Source: Bremia lactucae
Lineage: Eukaryota; Oomycota; Peronosporomycetes; Peronosporales; Peronosporaceae
Assembly (NCBI RefSeq): GCF_004359215.1
Contig: NC_090617.1
Location: 4,820,958-4,854,998 of the forward strand
DNA length: 34,041 nt
Direction: 5' to 3'
The notes under the pieces are model-generated. The model ran no database searches and had not been told where the DNA came from. It worked only from the letters and a program-made list of their open reading frames with translations. A program made the translations under genes and the position numbers. Within the stretch, counting starts at the first letter, position 1; each line of letters starts with the position of its first letter. This document shows positions 18,742 to 29,491 of this stretch, one piece after another.

Positions 18742-21282
18742 ATGGCGGCATTGCAAGCAGTCTCGCAGGCCTTCGGGAACGTAAGTAATGCGTCCGGAGG
18801 CGTTGGCATGTCCAACTACGCCGAAGAAAAAGGTACGAACACTGCTAGTGCTGCAATCTCACCGCAATAAGCACATTTGGACAATTTATATAGCAAAATG
18901 CAGCGAATTCCTACGGAATTTTACGTCGAACTTGGCCGACCCTGCACTTGGACCCAAGTATGCACAGATGATGGTAAATGTCACACATAACGATAATAAC
19001 ATTCTAAAGCACTGAACAAAAGCGTTTATCTATCGCAGCAAGAGGTGGCAAATCGAGAGCGGACGTCCATTCCCGTCGCCTTGGACGACGTTGAAATTGT
19101 ACGTCCATACTATTGCAATACTTATTGTCGCTTCTAACTCGTGTCTAAGTTTGAAAAAGATGATCCGACTTTTGTGACTCGAATTGTGCGAAATGCTCGA
19201 CGATACATCGCGCTCTTTTCAGATGCCATCGACGAGAGTCTCCCGCCTCCTACCAAAGACATTTCCGAATCTCAAGATGTGCTGGATGTGCTTCGGATGT
19301 CACGAGCGCAAGAACTGGCACAGCAACGTCAGCAACAAGACAATGAGACTCCAACTTCGACAGTCAATGCTTTTGCTTCCACTGTGTTTCCACCGGCGTT
19401 AATGCGTCGTTTCGAAGTGCATTTAATTCCAGGCGTGAAACTCAAAGCCGTGCCAATTCGAGCCGTCAAAGCCGCCAAGGTCGGGGCCTTGGTTCGCATC
19501 AAAGGCATGGTCACGAGAGTCTCGACAGTTAAACCGCTTTTGACTGTTGCTACATACACGTGCGAAGCGTGTGCGAATGAAGTGTATCAGGAAGTAAAAG
19601 CGCGGCAGTTTAATCCCCTTACGCAATGTCCAAGTGAACGATGCGAGACGAACAAGGCCCAAGGTCGACTTATCATGCAAACAAAAGCCTCCAAGTTTGA
19701 CAAGTATCAAGAAGTGAAATTCCAAGAGCTACCGGATCAAGTCCCTATGGGCCACATTCCACGGTCGTTGACAGTCTACTTACGTGGCGAATTGACCCGC
19801 ACGTGTGAACCTGGGGCTCTCGTCACGATCTCGGGCATTTTCTTGCCACTTCCATACTCTCCACAGCGCCAGATGCAAATGGGTTTGGTCACTGAAACGT
19901 ACTTGGAAGCCACGGACGTTGTGAACCACAAGAAACGGTACTCGGCAATGGAGTCGTCGGAGCCAATGGAGAGCGCTGTGCTGCGGTTGCAAGAAGCGTC
20001 TGAGAACGTGTACGAAGTGCTTTCGCAGTCGTTAGCGCCGGAGATTTACGGCCACGAAGATGTCAAGAAAGCGCTCTTGCTGCTGCTTATTGGAGGCGTG
20101 ACTAAGCGCATGGATGAAGGCATGAAGCTACGTGGAGACCTCAATGTCTTGCTCATGGGCGACCCAGGCGTGGCCAAGTCGCAGCTGCTAAAACACATTG
20201 CCACGATCGCTCCGAGAGGGATTTACACAACTGGCAAAGGCAGTTCCGGCGTCGGCCTCACCGCGGCAGTTGTACGAGACGCAACGACGAAAGAAATGAC
20301 GCTCGAAGGCGGAGCGCTTGTGTTAGCCGACATGGGCGTTTGCTGCATTGACGAATTTGATAAGATGGAAGAAGGCGATCGGACAGCAATTCACGAGGTC
20401 ATGGAGCAGCAGACTGTGAGTATTGCCAAGGCAGGGATCACCACGACGCTTAATGCCCGCACGTCCGTGCTCGCAGCGGCCAATCCCATCTATGGACGGT
20501 ACAACAAGAAGCTCAGTGCGTCACAGAACATTAATCTTCCAAACGCACTGCTCTCTCGATTCGATCTCTTGTTCTTGTTATTGGACACGGCGAATTATGA
20601 AAAGGACGAAGCATTGGCGCGACATGTGACGTACGTGCATCGGTTTTCACGGAATCCCGAGATGAAGTTTGAGCCTGTACGTCCGGAAGTTTTGCGCTAC
20701 TTTATTGCGATTGCCAAGCAATACCAACCCAGCATTCCCGAGCATTTATGCGGCTATATCGTTGAAGCTTACGTGACTTTGCGGCAGCAGGACGTGAATG
20801 ATCATGCGCGGGAACGGCAGCGACAGCAATTTCGTCAGAAATATGGCGACGGTGGAGCGAACGATGCCCAAACGGCCATGACTGCTCGACAATTGCTGAG
20901 TATCTTGCGGCTCTCACAAGCTCTTGCACGTCTGCGGTTTTCAACAGAAGTGATTCATCAAGACGTGGACGAAGCCATTCGACTGGTCTACGTGTCCAAG
21001 GCGTCGCTGATCGAGCAGGACGACGCGAACGGCACTGATAGAGGCAACACAGGAGCGTACGGTCGAAGCGACCAATCGGCTGACACCACGTCGAAGATTT
21101 TTCGTCTCGTGCTGGAACTCGCGACGGATCGCAATTTAAAAGTGCTTGCTCTAAGCGACTTGGAACCAGTAGTTCTCCGCAAGGGCTACACGTCGCAGCA
21201 ATTGCACGCTTGTATCCAGCATTACCAGGAACTGGAAGTGATGCAACTGTCAAGCAATGGCACACGTCTTACACTTATTTAG
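18742..21282 (+). CDS. MCM7: DNA replication licensing factor MCM7 (four exons)
   Basis: Subunit of the MCM2-7 hexamer, the replicative helicase loaded at origins in the nucleus. I place exons at 18742-18832, 18894-18973, 19039-19098 and 19150-21282 (introns 61, 65 and 51 bp, all GT-AG), giving 787 residues. The first three exons read NYAEEKAKCSEFL, KYAQMM and QEVANRERTSIPVALDDVEI, matching the MCM7 N-terminus. The zinc site has Cys215, 218, 237 and 242. Walker A is GDPGVAKS (414-421), Walker B CCIDEFDKM (Asp478-Glu479) and the arginine finger SRFD (Arg547). A winged-helix C-terminus follows. TGKGSSGVGLTA and KAGITTTLNARTS are MCM7-typical. The length is slightly above the human 719. The gene converges on the USP gene with 93 bp between stops. 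Confidence 0.96.
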
Positions 21283-21375
21283 GTAAACACTAAAATCTCT
21301 TTGCACTAGGCTCACATTTTGATCTGAAAGCACACTTGAATATTCCACTGCGTCGATGACTCTTGACTCGATCTT

Positions 21376-22981
21376 TTATATAGTACGAGACTCTTCTTGT
21401 CGCCTCTGGTAGAAGAGCATGTAAGCGCTGGAACTATGAAGCTCTGGCTGTTTGATGGCTGTCACGGAAGCATCGTTAAAGCTGTACCATTCTTGCGTAT
21501 CTGCATTCAGACACTCGGCAGTATAGTGGCCGCCAGGCAGCGAGCCCACGTGGTGCACAATGCCCGTGAGATCATACAAAGTGCTGCCATCAACGACTGC
21601 GTCGGCGGCACAATACTCGGCAATATCGAGACTCTGAGACGGAAAAGTGATTGAGTGACTTACTTTTTCTCGACTCAACGTAGAAAACGAGAACCGCTTG
21701 AGATGAAGCACTAGAATCTTCGGAAGTCGGTAGATCGAGATCTTCTTCATTACAGATCGCGGAGTCTTACACTTGGAGCAATAAAACGCCGCGTCATCGC
21801 ACAAAACTTCCTTTTCAGTATACACCTTAAGACAGTCATAAATCGACACGTTTTTTACACTGGTTGCTGCATCCGTGACTGTCCGGAGTCCAGCGAAAAA
21901 GCCACTGGAAACGCGTAAAGGACTCGGTTTGGTACTTTTCTTGGGCACTGGCAATGACAAGTCCCAGAAAATATCAAAGCAAAGCGACCGATAGTTGCAC
22001 GTCTCACAGCAAATTTCGGACCGCAGTTGGCCGGAAAAGAGCGTTGACAAGGCGCTTACGTTCCGTTCGTAGTAGAATCGCCAGTACTCGTCCGAGACGT
22101 CGCGGTCGTTTGCTTCCGGTCGGTCTTGAATCTCGTAGTACGCAGGTTTTGTCGTAACTTCATTCAATTCTTCGTGGAGTCCATCCAGCAAGAACCGCAG
22201 AAACTCTTGCGCGTCTTGCTGGTCGTACCCGAGGAATCGGGACGCGACGCGCCCAATCACGCGCTTGAGCTCGTCAGGTTTCGTGGCCGTGAATTGGTCT
22301 CCTGTCCACAGTGCCTTTATTAAGTCTCCAAAGGCACTTGCTAGCGCTCCTTGAGTCGCACTTGCAACGTTGATCTTTGGTGTGAAGCCGTCCTGACGGA
22401 AGTACGTGAGGATGGCTGGTACATTGCTCACGCACTGCAGACAGCTGTTCATGAAGCTGTTTGAAGCAAAAAGCGTTAAAAGAGACTGAAAGATATACAT
22501 GAAAGGCATCGTACCACGTATTGCCGAGGTTTTGTAGCCCAACGAGTCCTCGAATAGGCTCTGCGTTCTCCGTTTTCGAGTCCTTTATCGAAGAATTATT
22601 TCCAGCATCGGAACCTTCACAAGTGATCTCTTGGACGGAGCAGCTCTTTGTGGACTGCGTGACAGGATGGAATGGAAAGCGAGCCAACGATACCAGTGCG
22701 GACGTTGTGCGGGAAGTAATTAGTCGAGTATTACGATTCATTAGAAGAGTCGTGGCCTTGGCGTGGGCACTACTGGTGGACTTTACGCTTGCGAGGTTTG
22801 TGGACTTGTTTGTGGACTTGTTGATGAACGGCACTCGCATGTACACTGTAAATCGACAAAAGACACGTGAGCCGCTGCGAGCAGGGGCGGAAATAGTGAT
22901 TGTACCTCCTTGAAAGCGGTCTTGCGGCTTGAACATGTTGGACTGCTGCTGCTCCACCGCGGTCTGTGTGAGGCGTAACAT
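21376..22981 (-). CDS. Ubiquitin-specific protease (USP, peptidase C19), USP2/8/21-like
   Basis: Deubiquitinating cysteine protease. Exon 1 is 22981-22515 and exon 2 is 22456-21376, joined over a 58-bp intron, giving 515 residues. The Cys box GLQNLGNT-C-FMNS puts the nucleophile at Cys156. The His box is GGHYTA (His466), with YSFNDAS completing the triad (Asn483/Asp484). Two CXXC pairs (CETC, CSKC) form the fingers zinc site. WRFYYERNVSALSTLFSGQ and DLSLPVPKK resemble USP2/8/21. The first ~140 residues are low-complexity Ser/Thr/Lys-rich. The start is uncertain: an in-frame ATG at 23098 would add 39 residues. A possible 60-nt in-frame intron (22905-22846, GTACAA...TTACAG) would remove 20. Substrates are unknown. 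Confidence 0.92.
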
Positions 22982-23526
22982 GGCAATTCGACACGAAGGC
23001 CACACCAAAATGGGCCATGCGCGTCGTCCTCTGCTCTCGATCCCCCGTGGACGACACCATGAAGGTCTCAGGAAGAAGCAGACCAGAGATGGGAGCACCG
23101 AATACTTTCGTGTCCAATTCTTGAAGTATGTGTGCCCCTTTGATTGAACGAACTCGTCAATTCTTTTCGAAAGCGAAATTTCTGTTTTTTAGCTCAGGGT
23201 TGGGCAATCTCTGTCCGACTGCCGGCACTTTGTGCGCATAATGAACTAGAGATCATCCTGGCGGGAAAAATCTCTTTTCTCGAAAAGCGAACAATTTCAC
23301 AGGTACAGTGCGCATACTCAACAAGCACGGACGATCCACAATCGATACCCCGTCTCAAAAGTCGGTGTTTGTACGATTAAAAACATGAACTATTGAGAAG
23401 GGGGTTACAGATCAAATCTCTTCGTGAACAAATACCCACGTAGGCTTTTAACCTATTTATCTAGAAATCGTACATAGTGCGGATCAACACTCCGTGGCTG
23501 AGGATTCTTGCCCATAAGCTGTCACG
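22982..23526. promoter_or_regulatory. Shared upstream region of USP (-) and uL29m (+)
   Basis: These two genes diverge from this 545-bp interval, which must hold both promoters. A hairpin TTTCGAAAGCGAAA lies near 23167. The ORF at 23144-23380 shows no motif. No clear Inr was found. Confidence 0.4.
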
Positions 23527-23961
23527 ATGTCGCTGCCGTTGCGTCGCCTTTTCGGGGGCTTGCGAGTAAATGCGAATCAGACAGTCCGCCGCGGGCTTGA
23601 GGATTTCTTCCCGGTTCAAAAAGCTGTAGGCGAGGGCGCCAAGGCGAGTAGTTTAACTCAAGTACCGGCCAATGTCGGCTCGAAGCAAGTAATCGTGGGC
23701 GGTGATTGGAAGGCATGGATGCTGCGCGAGAAGAGCACCGAAGACTTGCACAAATTGTGGTTTGTACTGCTAAAGGAGCGTAACGCACTACTCACGGAGC
23801 TGCAGCAGTGCCGCGCCAAGAATCTGGTCATGCCGAACCCGACGCGACGGACGAAGGTCAAGAAATCCATGGCTCGAATCAAACATGTGCTGCACGAGCG
23901 GAGCACCATCTTTAAGGAAAACCAGGCCAAGAAAGCGGCTGCGAAAGCTGCAGAGATATAA
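23527..23961 (+). CDS. MRPL47: Mitochondrial large-subunit ribosomal protein uL29m (MRPL47)
   Basis: Component of the large mitochondrial ribosomal subunit, near the peptide exit. This 144-residue single exon starts with an Arg-rich, acid-free leader (MSLPLRRLFGGLRVNANQTV), typical of a matrix-targeting peptide. The MRP-L47/L29 domain follows (about 59-125): DWKAWMLREKSTEDLHKLW, FVLLKERNALLTE, then RTKVKKSMARIKHVLHER. The HKLWFVLLKERN block is diagnostic. The C-terminus is a short Lys/Ala tail (KKAAAKAAEI). It is nuclear-encoded, intact, and divergent from the USP gene. Confidence 0.93.
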   Translation: MSLPLRRLFGGLRVNANQTVRRGLEDFFPVQKAVGEGAKASSLTQVPANVGSKQVIVGGDWKAWMLREKSTEDLHKLWFVLLKERNALLTELQQCRAKNLVMPNPTRRTKVKKSMARIKHVLHERSTIFKENQAKKAAAKAAEI

Positions 23962-24792
23962 TTGGAAAAATGAAGTGAAGGGAGAGGTTACTTCAGAGGG
24001 TATCAGACCTTCACAGAGAATTGGGAGCAGTTCCTGCTACTAATTTGTAGTATTACCTTGTTTCATATCTTTTTACCTTGCTTCATGACCTACCTCAGCC
24101 TTTACCTAGTGAGACTGAGAGAGTGAAGCTCGTTCCGTTGTCGTCGCTTCCAGCAGCCTTCCTTTCTACGCGACAAAATCCTTGAGCAATTCTTACCTGC
24201 AAAAGGTGACCAACATTTACTCATGTCCTCGTCAAGCTTATCCTTAAGATACCGCAACTTCGATTTTGCTTCAGGAACAAAGCTACATTCACTACAATTT
24301 ACACTCGGTAGCACTGCTATGGCCAACAAAACGCCATTCGATGTGCAATTGTTCCATCATCGTTCGTCAAGATCGTAGATAACAGTGTTACTAAAGAAAG
24401 TGGTAATATTCGAGACTGACATTTCACTTATGTCAATACAAAAAAGAATGAGGCATTGACTTCAGCAATTCGCAGTCGCTTTTTGTGATAAAATACATTT
24501 GTGTATTATCCTTGTTTATAAAACGAAAATGGGACAAACCAGAGCAAATAAATTACTTTCACAGTCTCACAGCAATTATTTATAAGAAAGCGTGATTTAC
24601 TACCGAGTTGAGCGAATAAATAGCTAAAAAGGTGGTTATTGAAGCCCTCTGTTGACATTGACGACACGAATCTTGCGACGAATCAACAATCCTTTCCAGA
24701 AAAGGTTTGTGCTCCTATCACGCTATCGCAAGTCAGAATATCCTTAGCAAAAGAGACTTTCTCAGCTGTACCTCTTCAAGTCATTATAAAAA
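23962..24792. other. Intergenic region, no supported gene
   Basis: It lies between the uL29m stop and the bZIP-1 stop, so it contains two 3' ends. A Cys-containing minus frame at 24329-24102 lacks an ATG, and a plus frame at 24639-24848 shows nothing recognisable. Confidence 0.5.
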
Positions 24793-26341
24793 TCACCTCA
24801 AAGCTGTGCTCAGAAGTACATTTTCAATCATTTGATGGCTCGCGCTGATACTACCGCTCACGGAACTCTGCACAAAGTCAAGAAGTGCGCCAACCTTGCG
24901 CGCTTGATGCGATTCTTTCCAATGATGCACTTCCGGCCGAATAATGTAGCACGTCTGCATTAGCGTGCAATCCTCCTGCCCCAAGACAGGCGGTTTGACC
25001 ACAATGTACCCTTTCTCTAGAAAGCGGATGCCTGAAGTCAATTCAGCCGAGAACTCGACCGTGTCGGTAATCGTACGCCATACTACAAGAATGCGGTCGT
25101 GTTCCACGTATCGGCGAATAATGTGCTTCACGTGAAAGTCGCCATTTGTCTGGCCGTTTGTGATTTTTACGCCGTATTGTTCCATAACGGTGTCGTCGCT
25201 TGTTTCCACGTGCAGTGGCTGCTTCTGGTAGTAGGTGCGATGCGGCATGTGGTCCATTGAGTGAGCAAAGTGCCGCCAAACGGCTTTCCCTGTTGTGCGC
25301 ACGTCAAAAGGCATGAGTTTGTTCGCATTGATCGCCAGCACCATCCCTTGCGCTGCGTCGTGCTCAATCTTTGCGTTGCAATTGGCCGTTTCCAAGTGTC
25401 CCAAGCCATTGGCTTTAAACACATTGTCAAGCTCGTGGCGAGACTTGTCAATGTCCATGAGCAAGAGATGATCTTCATGCGCTGCTTCAGATCCGAGCGA
25501 AGCCATTACACTACGACTTGGCTTGCTGGTAATCCCAAAGACCTGCCATAAAACGCAAAATCAAACGATAAGTCTATACTATTGAAAGCATGCGACCATG
25601 ACGATTCTTTACCCGTTCGCAGTGGCCCTTTTTCAAGATACGTTCGAGGCTTTTAGCCAGCTGAAGTTGTTTTTCTACTACGAGCTTAAGCCGCACGTTC
25701 TCGCGCTCTGCCTTTTGCCTCTCGAGCGCTTGACGCTGCGCCATGTCCGACCAGAGCGAAGCCGTGCGCCCCGTTGGGTTCGCGATAGGTAATACGGTTG
25801 CACAGAGCGCACGTCGCCTTGTTGCCACGTTGCTTTGCCTTCCTTGCAATGCCACCGAAGAGGATAAACATGGTGTTGATGCAGTCTCAAGTTTGGGCTT
25901 GCTCCGCCTTTGATTAAGCTGAAGCTGCAGATCCGTCACTTTTTGACGAAGATACACCAGCTCTTCTCGACGCAAATCACGGGCACGATTTGAATGCTTG
26001 CGGGTCTGTTTCGCACGTTTTCTCGTATTGATCGAAGTCGGCGGTGAAAGGCTCTTGATAGCCGATGAAATGCTGCAATTATCGACGCAAGACAGTTGTA
26101 TCGGTTCCATACACGGTTGCAATTGTGGTGTAATTAGCTGCGATGGGGGAGTCAAGTTGACTATGGAGAGGCTCTGCTCCGTTAGCACAGGGAGCTCAAA
26201 GTCCATCTCCAGCTCGCCGGTACACGCGTTAACTTCCAAATTCGCCCACGAATCAGCGCCAAATGTCCAGGGGATTGATTCCTCACAGTTATTGAGAGAG
26301 AAGAGCGCTTCCTCCAGTGTTTTGGAGTCATCCGGTGGCAT
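24793..26341 (-). CDS. bZIP transcription factor with C-terminal M96/START-like domain (bZIP-1)
   Basis: Nuclear DNA-binding regulator. Exon 1 is 26341-25613 and exon 2 is 25542-24793, joined over a 70-bp phase-0 intron (GTAAAG...GGCAG), giving 492 residues. The 5'-most in-frame ATG is at 26341; an upstream in-frame TAA precedes it. The N-terminus is acidic. A basic region and zipper run about 108-145 (SNRARDLRREELVYLRQKV), with a second coiled coil AERENVRLKLVVEKQLQLA. After the intron comes the domain shared by many oomycete M96 mating-specific-type proteins (DFHVKHIIRRYVEHDRILVVW). It is a paralogue of bZIP-2, head to head 974 bp away. Target genes are unknown. Confidence 0.88.
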
Positions 26342-27315
26342 CGCGATTGAAGTCTCTTTAAGCTCTTCCAAATGTCTTTAGCTGACTTAAGTACTGTAAA
26401 AAATCATTTCGTCTCATTTTGTTTCCTAAAGATTGAATTAAGCTCTTTCACGAATCTGAACAAAAAATAAATCAGATCTTTCCCGATTTGATCAACAAGC
26501 AGAATACTTCTTCAACACGATATCGACGTAACGAGTTTGGAGTAACGGTACAATCAATTTGGTGGCTAATTTAAGAAAAGTCGGCTTGACGTACTGAACT
26601 ATTCAATGTCTTGACTTAAAATAAATGAATCAGTAGAGACTCTTTACACACCACCCATTCGCGCGTCTAGCAGCGAATGGCGGTATTTAATCAAAGGTTT
26701 TAATCAATTAATTAACACAACTGCCGCAATATCACCATGATATGGTAATATTAAGATTACCTTAAAGATAGTATAATTTATTCTTTATTATTCCTCTTAA
26801 AGATTTTAATATTAACGCAACGAGCTACCCCGTTACACACTTGCATGATGTGGTTGCTAAACAATCTTGTTGACTGTTTTAATTCCATCTGTAATTTTGA
26901 TGAGTTAGATTTCCACATTGTCAAACTCTACTTTTAGGTCGGGTGAGCTAGCGTTATTTATTCAATGCTTCTTTTCTCTCACTTTTAGTTCAACAGAAAA
27001 GTGTGATTTGAGGACTGGTCCAGTGCGAGAGAAGCGTTTTTGCCGATCTGTTAAGACTCGGTGTGGCCATCTGGCAGAAAGTAGTTTTTCTTTTTTTTAT
27101 CCTGCGGAACGATTTCTTCTGGAATGTCTCGTTCCTGTTAGTCGAAAATGAGTCCAAACCTTTATTGGGGCCTTAAAATCATGAAGCATACCGTAGACAG
27201 TGAAAGTTACATGCCACCACGCCCACGCAGTAATCACTGTCACATTTCCATATTGAATATCAATTCTTTTTCGTAAGAATCCAATCGATAAACAAATCAT
27301 CTAAGAAAGCCCAGC
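26342..27315. promoter_or_regulatory. Shared upstream region of the two bZIP genes
   Basis: Both genes read outward from this 974-bp interval. It holds an LTR fragment (about 26600-26837), leaving roughly 260 bp next to bZIP-1 and 480 bp next to bZIP-2. No confident Inr element was found; ACATTTCC near 27241 is a weak candidate for bZIP-2. The ORF at 26918-27151 shows no motif. Confidence 0.45.
26600..26837 (-). repeat. LTR fragment (family of copies A/B) in the bZIP intergenic region
   Basis: On the minus strand it begins TGTAACGGGGTAGCTCG at 26837 and shares the TAAGAGGAATAAT and CGC(T/C)GCTAGA.GC.CGAA...GGTG.G..AA.AG blocks with copies A and B. The far end is indistinct, so the left boundary is approximate. 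Confidence 0.6.
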
Positions 27316-28929
27316 ATGCTATTGCACGATGATGAAAGAGAAGCCTTGGAGGCTGCGCTATCCCTTGTAGACGACTTTCCGCACGTAACGCCAGTGTGTG
27401 GAGATCCGCAGCTCGCTAGTGAAGCGTTGCGAGGATTGTCCCTCCCGTCGTGTTCCCTTGGTGTTCCAACGAGCACGGACACAGGTGGAGACGGCGAGGA
27501 CGGAATTGTGGATGAGGAGCTGGAAAGTCTGCTTCTTGAAGTAGGCCTGTCGAGCTCTTTACTGCTGTATCAGAAAATGAAGTCTGGGACTTCTGCAGAA
27601 GATTTTACTGCGCACGAGACACCTTCCAGCACGAGCGGTGCTTGTAAGGCCAACAACGACCTTAAATCTGAGCATCAAGAGCAGGACCATGGAACGGCTC
27701 TACAAAGCTCCCACGAGAAGTATAGTACGAATGGAAAGACCAAGAAACGCGTACGATTGAACCCGAATCGAGCCCGGGACAATCGGAAGAACGAGCTGGC
27801 TTACTTACGCAACAAGGTGAAGCAAATGGAGGAACAGGTAATGTCTCTTCGCCAATCCTTTTCGGAATACAAGCCTTTTGGTATGGCAACGACTGCAACG
27901 AGATCGATTCTAAACTCAGCAGATACGCCCCCGCTATGGCGCGACATGGCGTCCACGCAGCAGCTACGTCGGGAGGAGGCCGAGCGTGAGAATGCGCGAC
28001 TTAAGCTGGTTCTGGAGAGTCAAATTAAACTCGCAAAGAGTATGGAGACGGTCATGCAGCGACGAACACGACAGCAACTCGCTGGCTTTAATGGGATCGT
28101 AAGCAACGTTGTTGGCAACGTACAAGGCTCAACGTGGGACCTTCTTCTTGATAAAGATACGTACGATGCACTGCTTGCTGGTGCCGAGACAGCGTACTAC
28201 GAGGTGGACGAAGTACTGGCTGCGAATGGGTTAACTATTCTCGAAACTGCTTGTGCCAATGCTCGATTACGTGAAGGGTCTGAAGGCATGTACGTGGACA
28301 TTTTTACCAACAAAATGCTTCCATTTGATTTCAAGACGGCCGCGGAGGCCGTGTGGACCCATTTTCGAGGAAGCGAGAAACACCGCGGGAATTTATATGA
28401 AAACATCTCAAAGGTACGACGATGTGAGATACTTTTTTTAGTACTTAAGTCGTTTCGTCACTTAAAATCATTTATCGCTACGACTGTATAGGATGTCGAG
28501 TCGTCGTCGGACACTGTTGCCGAAATGTTTGCTATCGAGTTCATGGCGAATGACTTGGCTGCTGACTTTCGCGTGAAACAGGTCGTGCGCCGCTATATTG
28601 AAGACGATAGGCAGGTTGTTGTCTGGGTATCCACGGCGTCAGCGCTTGAGAATTCCAAGTCCCCGTTTGCGAGCTTTGGCTTTCAAGAAAAAGGCTACGT
28701 CATTAGCAAACGTGTGCGTGGGTGTGGCAACGTTTCGATGTTTCAAACGTGCTGCTTGGTCTCACCTCAAATGTCCGAAGCCGGTTCGTTTGACTTGTCC
28801 ACTGTTAGCACTTTTACGGAATTCGTGCTGAGCTTCATGTTCGCAACCATTACGTCGAGCCAACAACTCATTGAAAACATGTTAATAGACCAATCGTTGC
28901 ATCAATCGTTGTGCGCACAAGAAGCTTAG
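27316..28929 (+). CDS. bZIP transcription factor with C-terminal M96/START-like domain (bZIP-2)
   Basis: Nuclear DNA-binding regulator of 511 residues. Exon 1 is 27316-28413 and exon 2 is 28492-28929, joined over a 78-bp intron (GTACGA...TATAG), phase 0. The acidic N-terminus (about 1-80) could be an activation region. Basic region and zipper run about 142-180 (RVRLNPNRARDNRKNELAYL, then RNKVKQMEEQV). A second coiled coil AERENARLKLVLESQIKLA follows. The C-terminal domain runs from about 265 and includes DFRVKQVVRRYIEDDRQVVVW and FQEKGYVISK. Alignment with bZIP-1 (HVETSDDTV against DVESSSDTV) confirms the splice. The intron position differs from that of bZIP-1. Likely product of tandem inverted duplication. 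Confidence 0.9.
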
Positions 28930-29277
28930 TGACACAAATTAAATTTAATAGAACATAGGATCTTTGAATGCAAAGGACATTTCTTTCAAACTAAAGAGCG
29001 ATAGTTTCGTTGTTAATAGCGCAAATAGAGGCATTTTGCCACGCTTAAAAAGTGCATATAATTATCAAGGACCGATCAATTTCCGTATTACATTTAAAAG
29101 GTTACTTAAATTGTGTTCTGCTCTAACTATGGCGTAAAATTTGGCAGCCACACGTAAAAAAACAGAAGACTTCTGACGTTAGGAGATCTGAAAATGTAGT
29201 GAGGCCGTTTGACCAGACCCTTAACCGGAGCACGGATTATACCGATCAAAACAATACCAACGCAGAGTGTGGATGTT
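28930..29277. other. Intergenic, nothing recognised
   Basis: AT-rich 3' flank of bZIP-2 with no supported gene. Confidence 0.5.
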
Positions 29278-29425
29278 TGTTGGCTGGCACGTCGTAATGC
29301 GGCCATGCTCTTCTTAGACACACACCCTAGCACAGCGAAGAAGCGGTTTAATCAGCTTCTCTTGCGTGCAGTGAGGTAGTTGCGGTGGGCGCGTTAGCGA
29401 CCTCACCCAACACACTAAGTATTAT
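29278..29425 (-). repeat. Gypsy LTR fragment (3' ~148 bp)
   Basis: On the minus strand it matches the end of the solo LTR at 12335-12869: GTTGGGTGAGGTCGCT, GCGCCCACC.CAACTACC, CTGCACGCAAGAGAAGCTG, then a decayed end GTGCCAGCCAACA. Its other end is interrupted by the LTR-2 start at 29427. Confidence 0.8.
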
Positions 29426-29426
29426 G

Positions 29427-29491
29427 TGTAACGGGGTGTATCGTTACATGAAATTAACACTTAAAGGTTGTTAACTAATATATTATCTAAA
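29427..29491 (+). repeat. LTR-2 5' fragment interrupted by the Copia-2 insertion
   Basis: It starts TGTAACGGGGTGTATCG and runs to TATATTATCTAAA, matching (inverted) 13886-13950. In the uninterrupted copy the sequence continues AAGGGAGATAAT, but here it switches to the Copia-2 LTR. Confidence 0.75.

Noticed and set aside
18781..18786. GTAAGT as the MCM7 first donor site
   Set aside because: Splicing there puts exon 2 in a frame with an early stop and loses the MCM7 N-terminal match; the donor at 18833 restores it.
20702..21265. 187-codon minus-strand ORF opposite MCM7
   Set aside because: It lies wholly within conserved MCM7 coding sequence and has no motif; it is a shadow frame.
24102..24329. 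Small Cys-containing secreted protein on the minus strand
   Set aside because: The frame has no ATG (it opens at TTG after an upstream stop) and the pattern fits no elicitin or other effector family.
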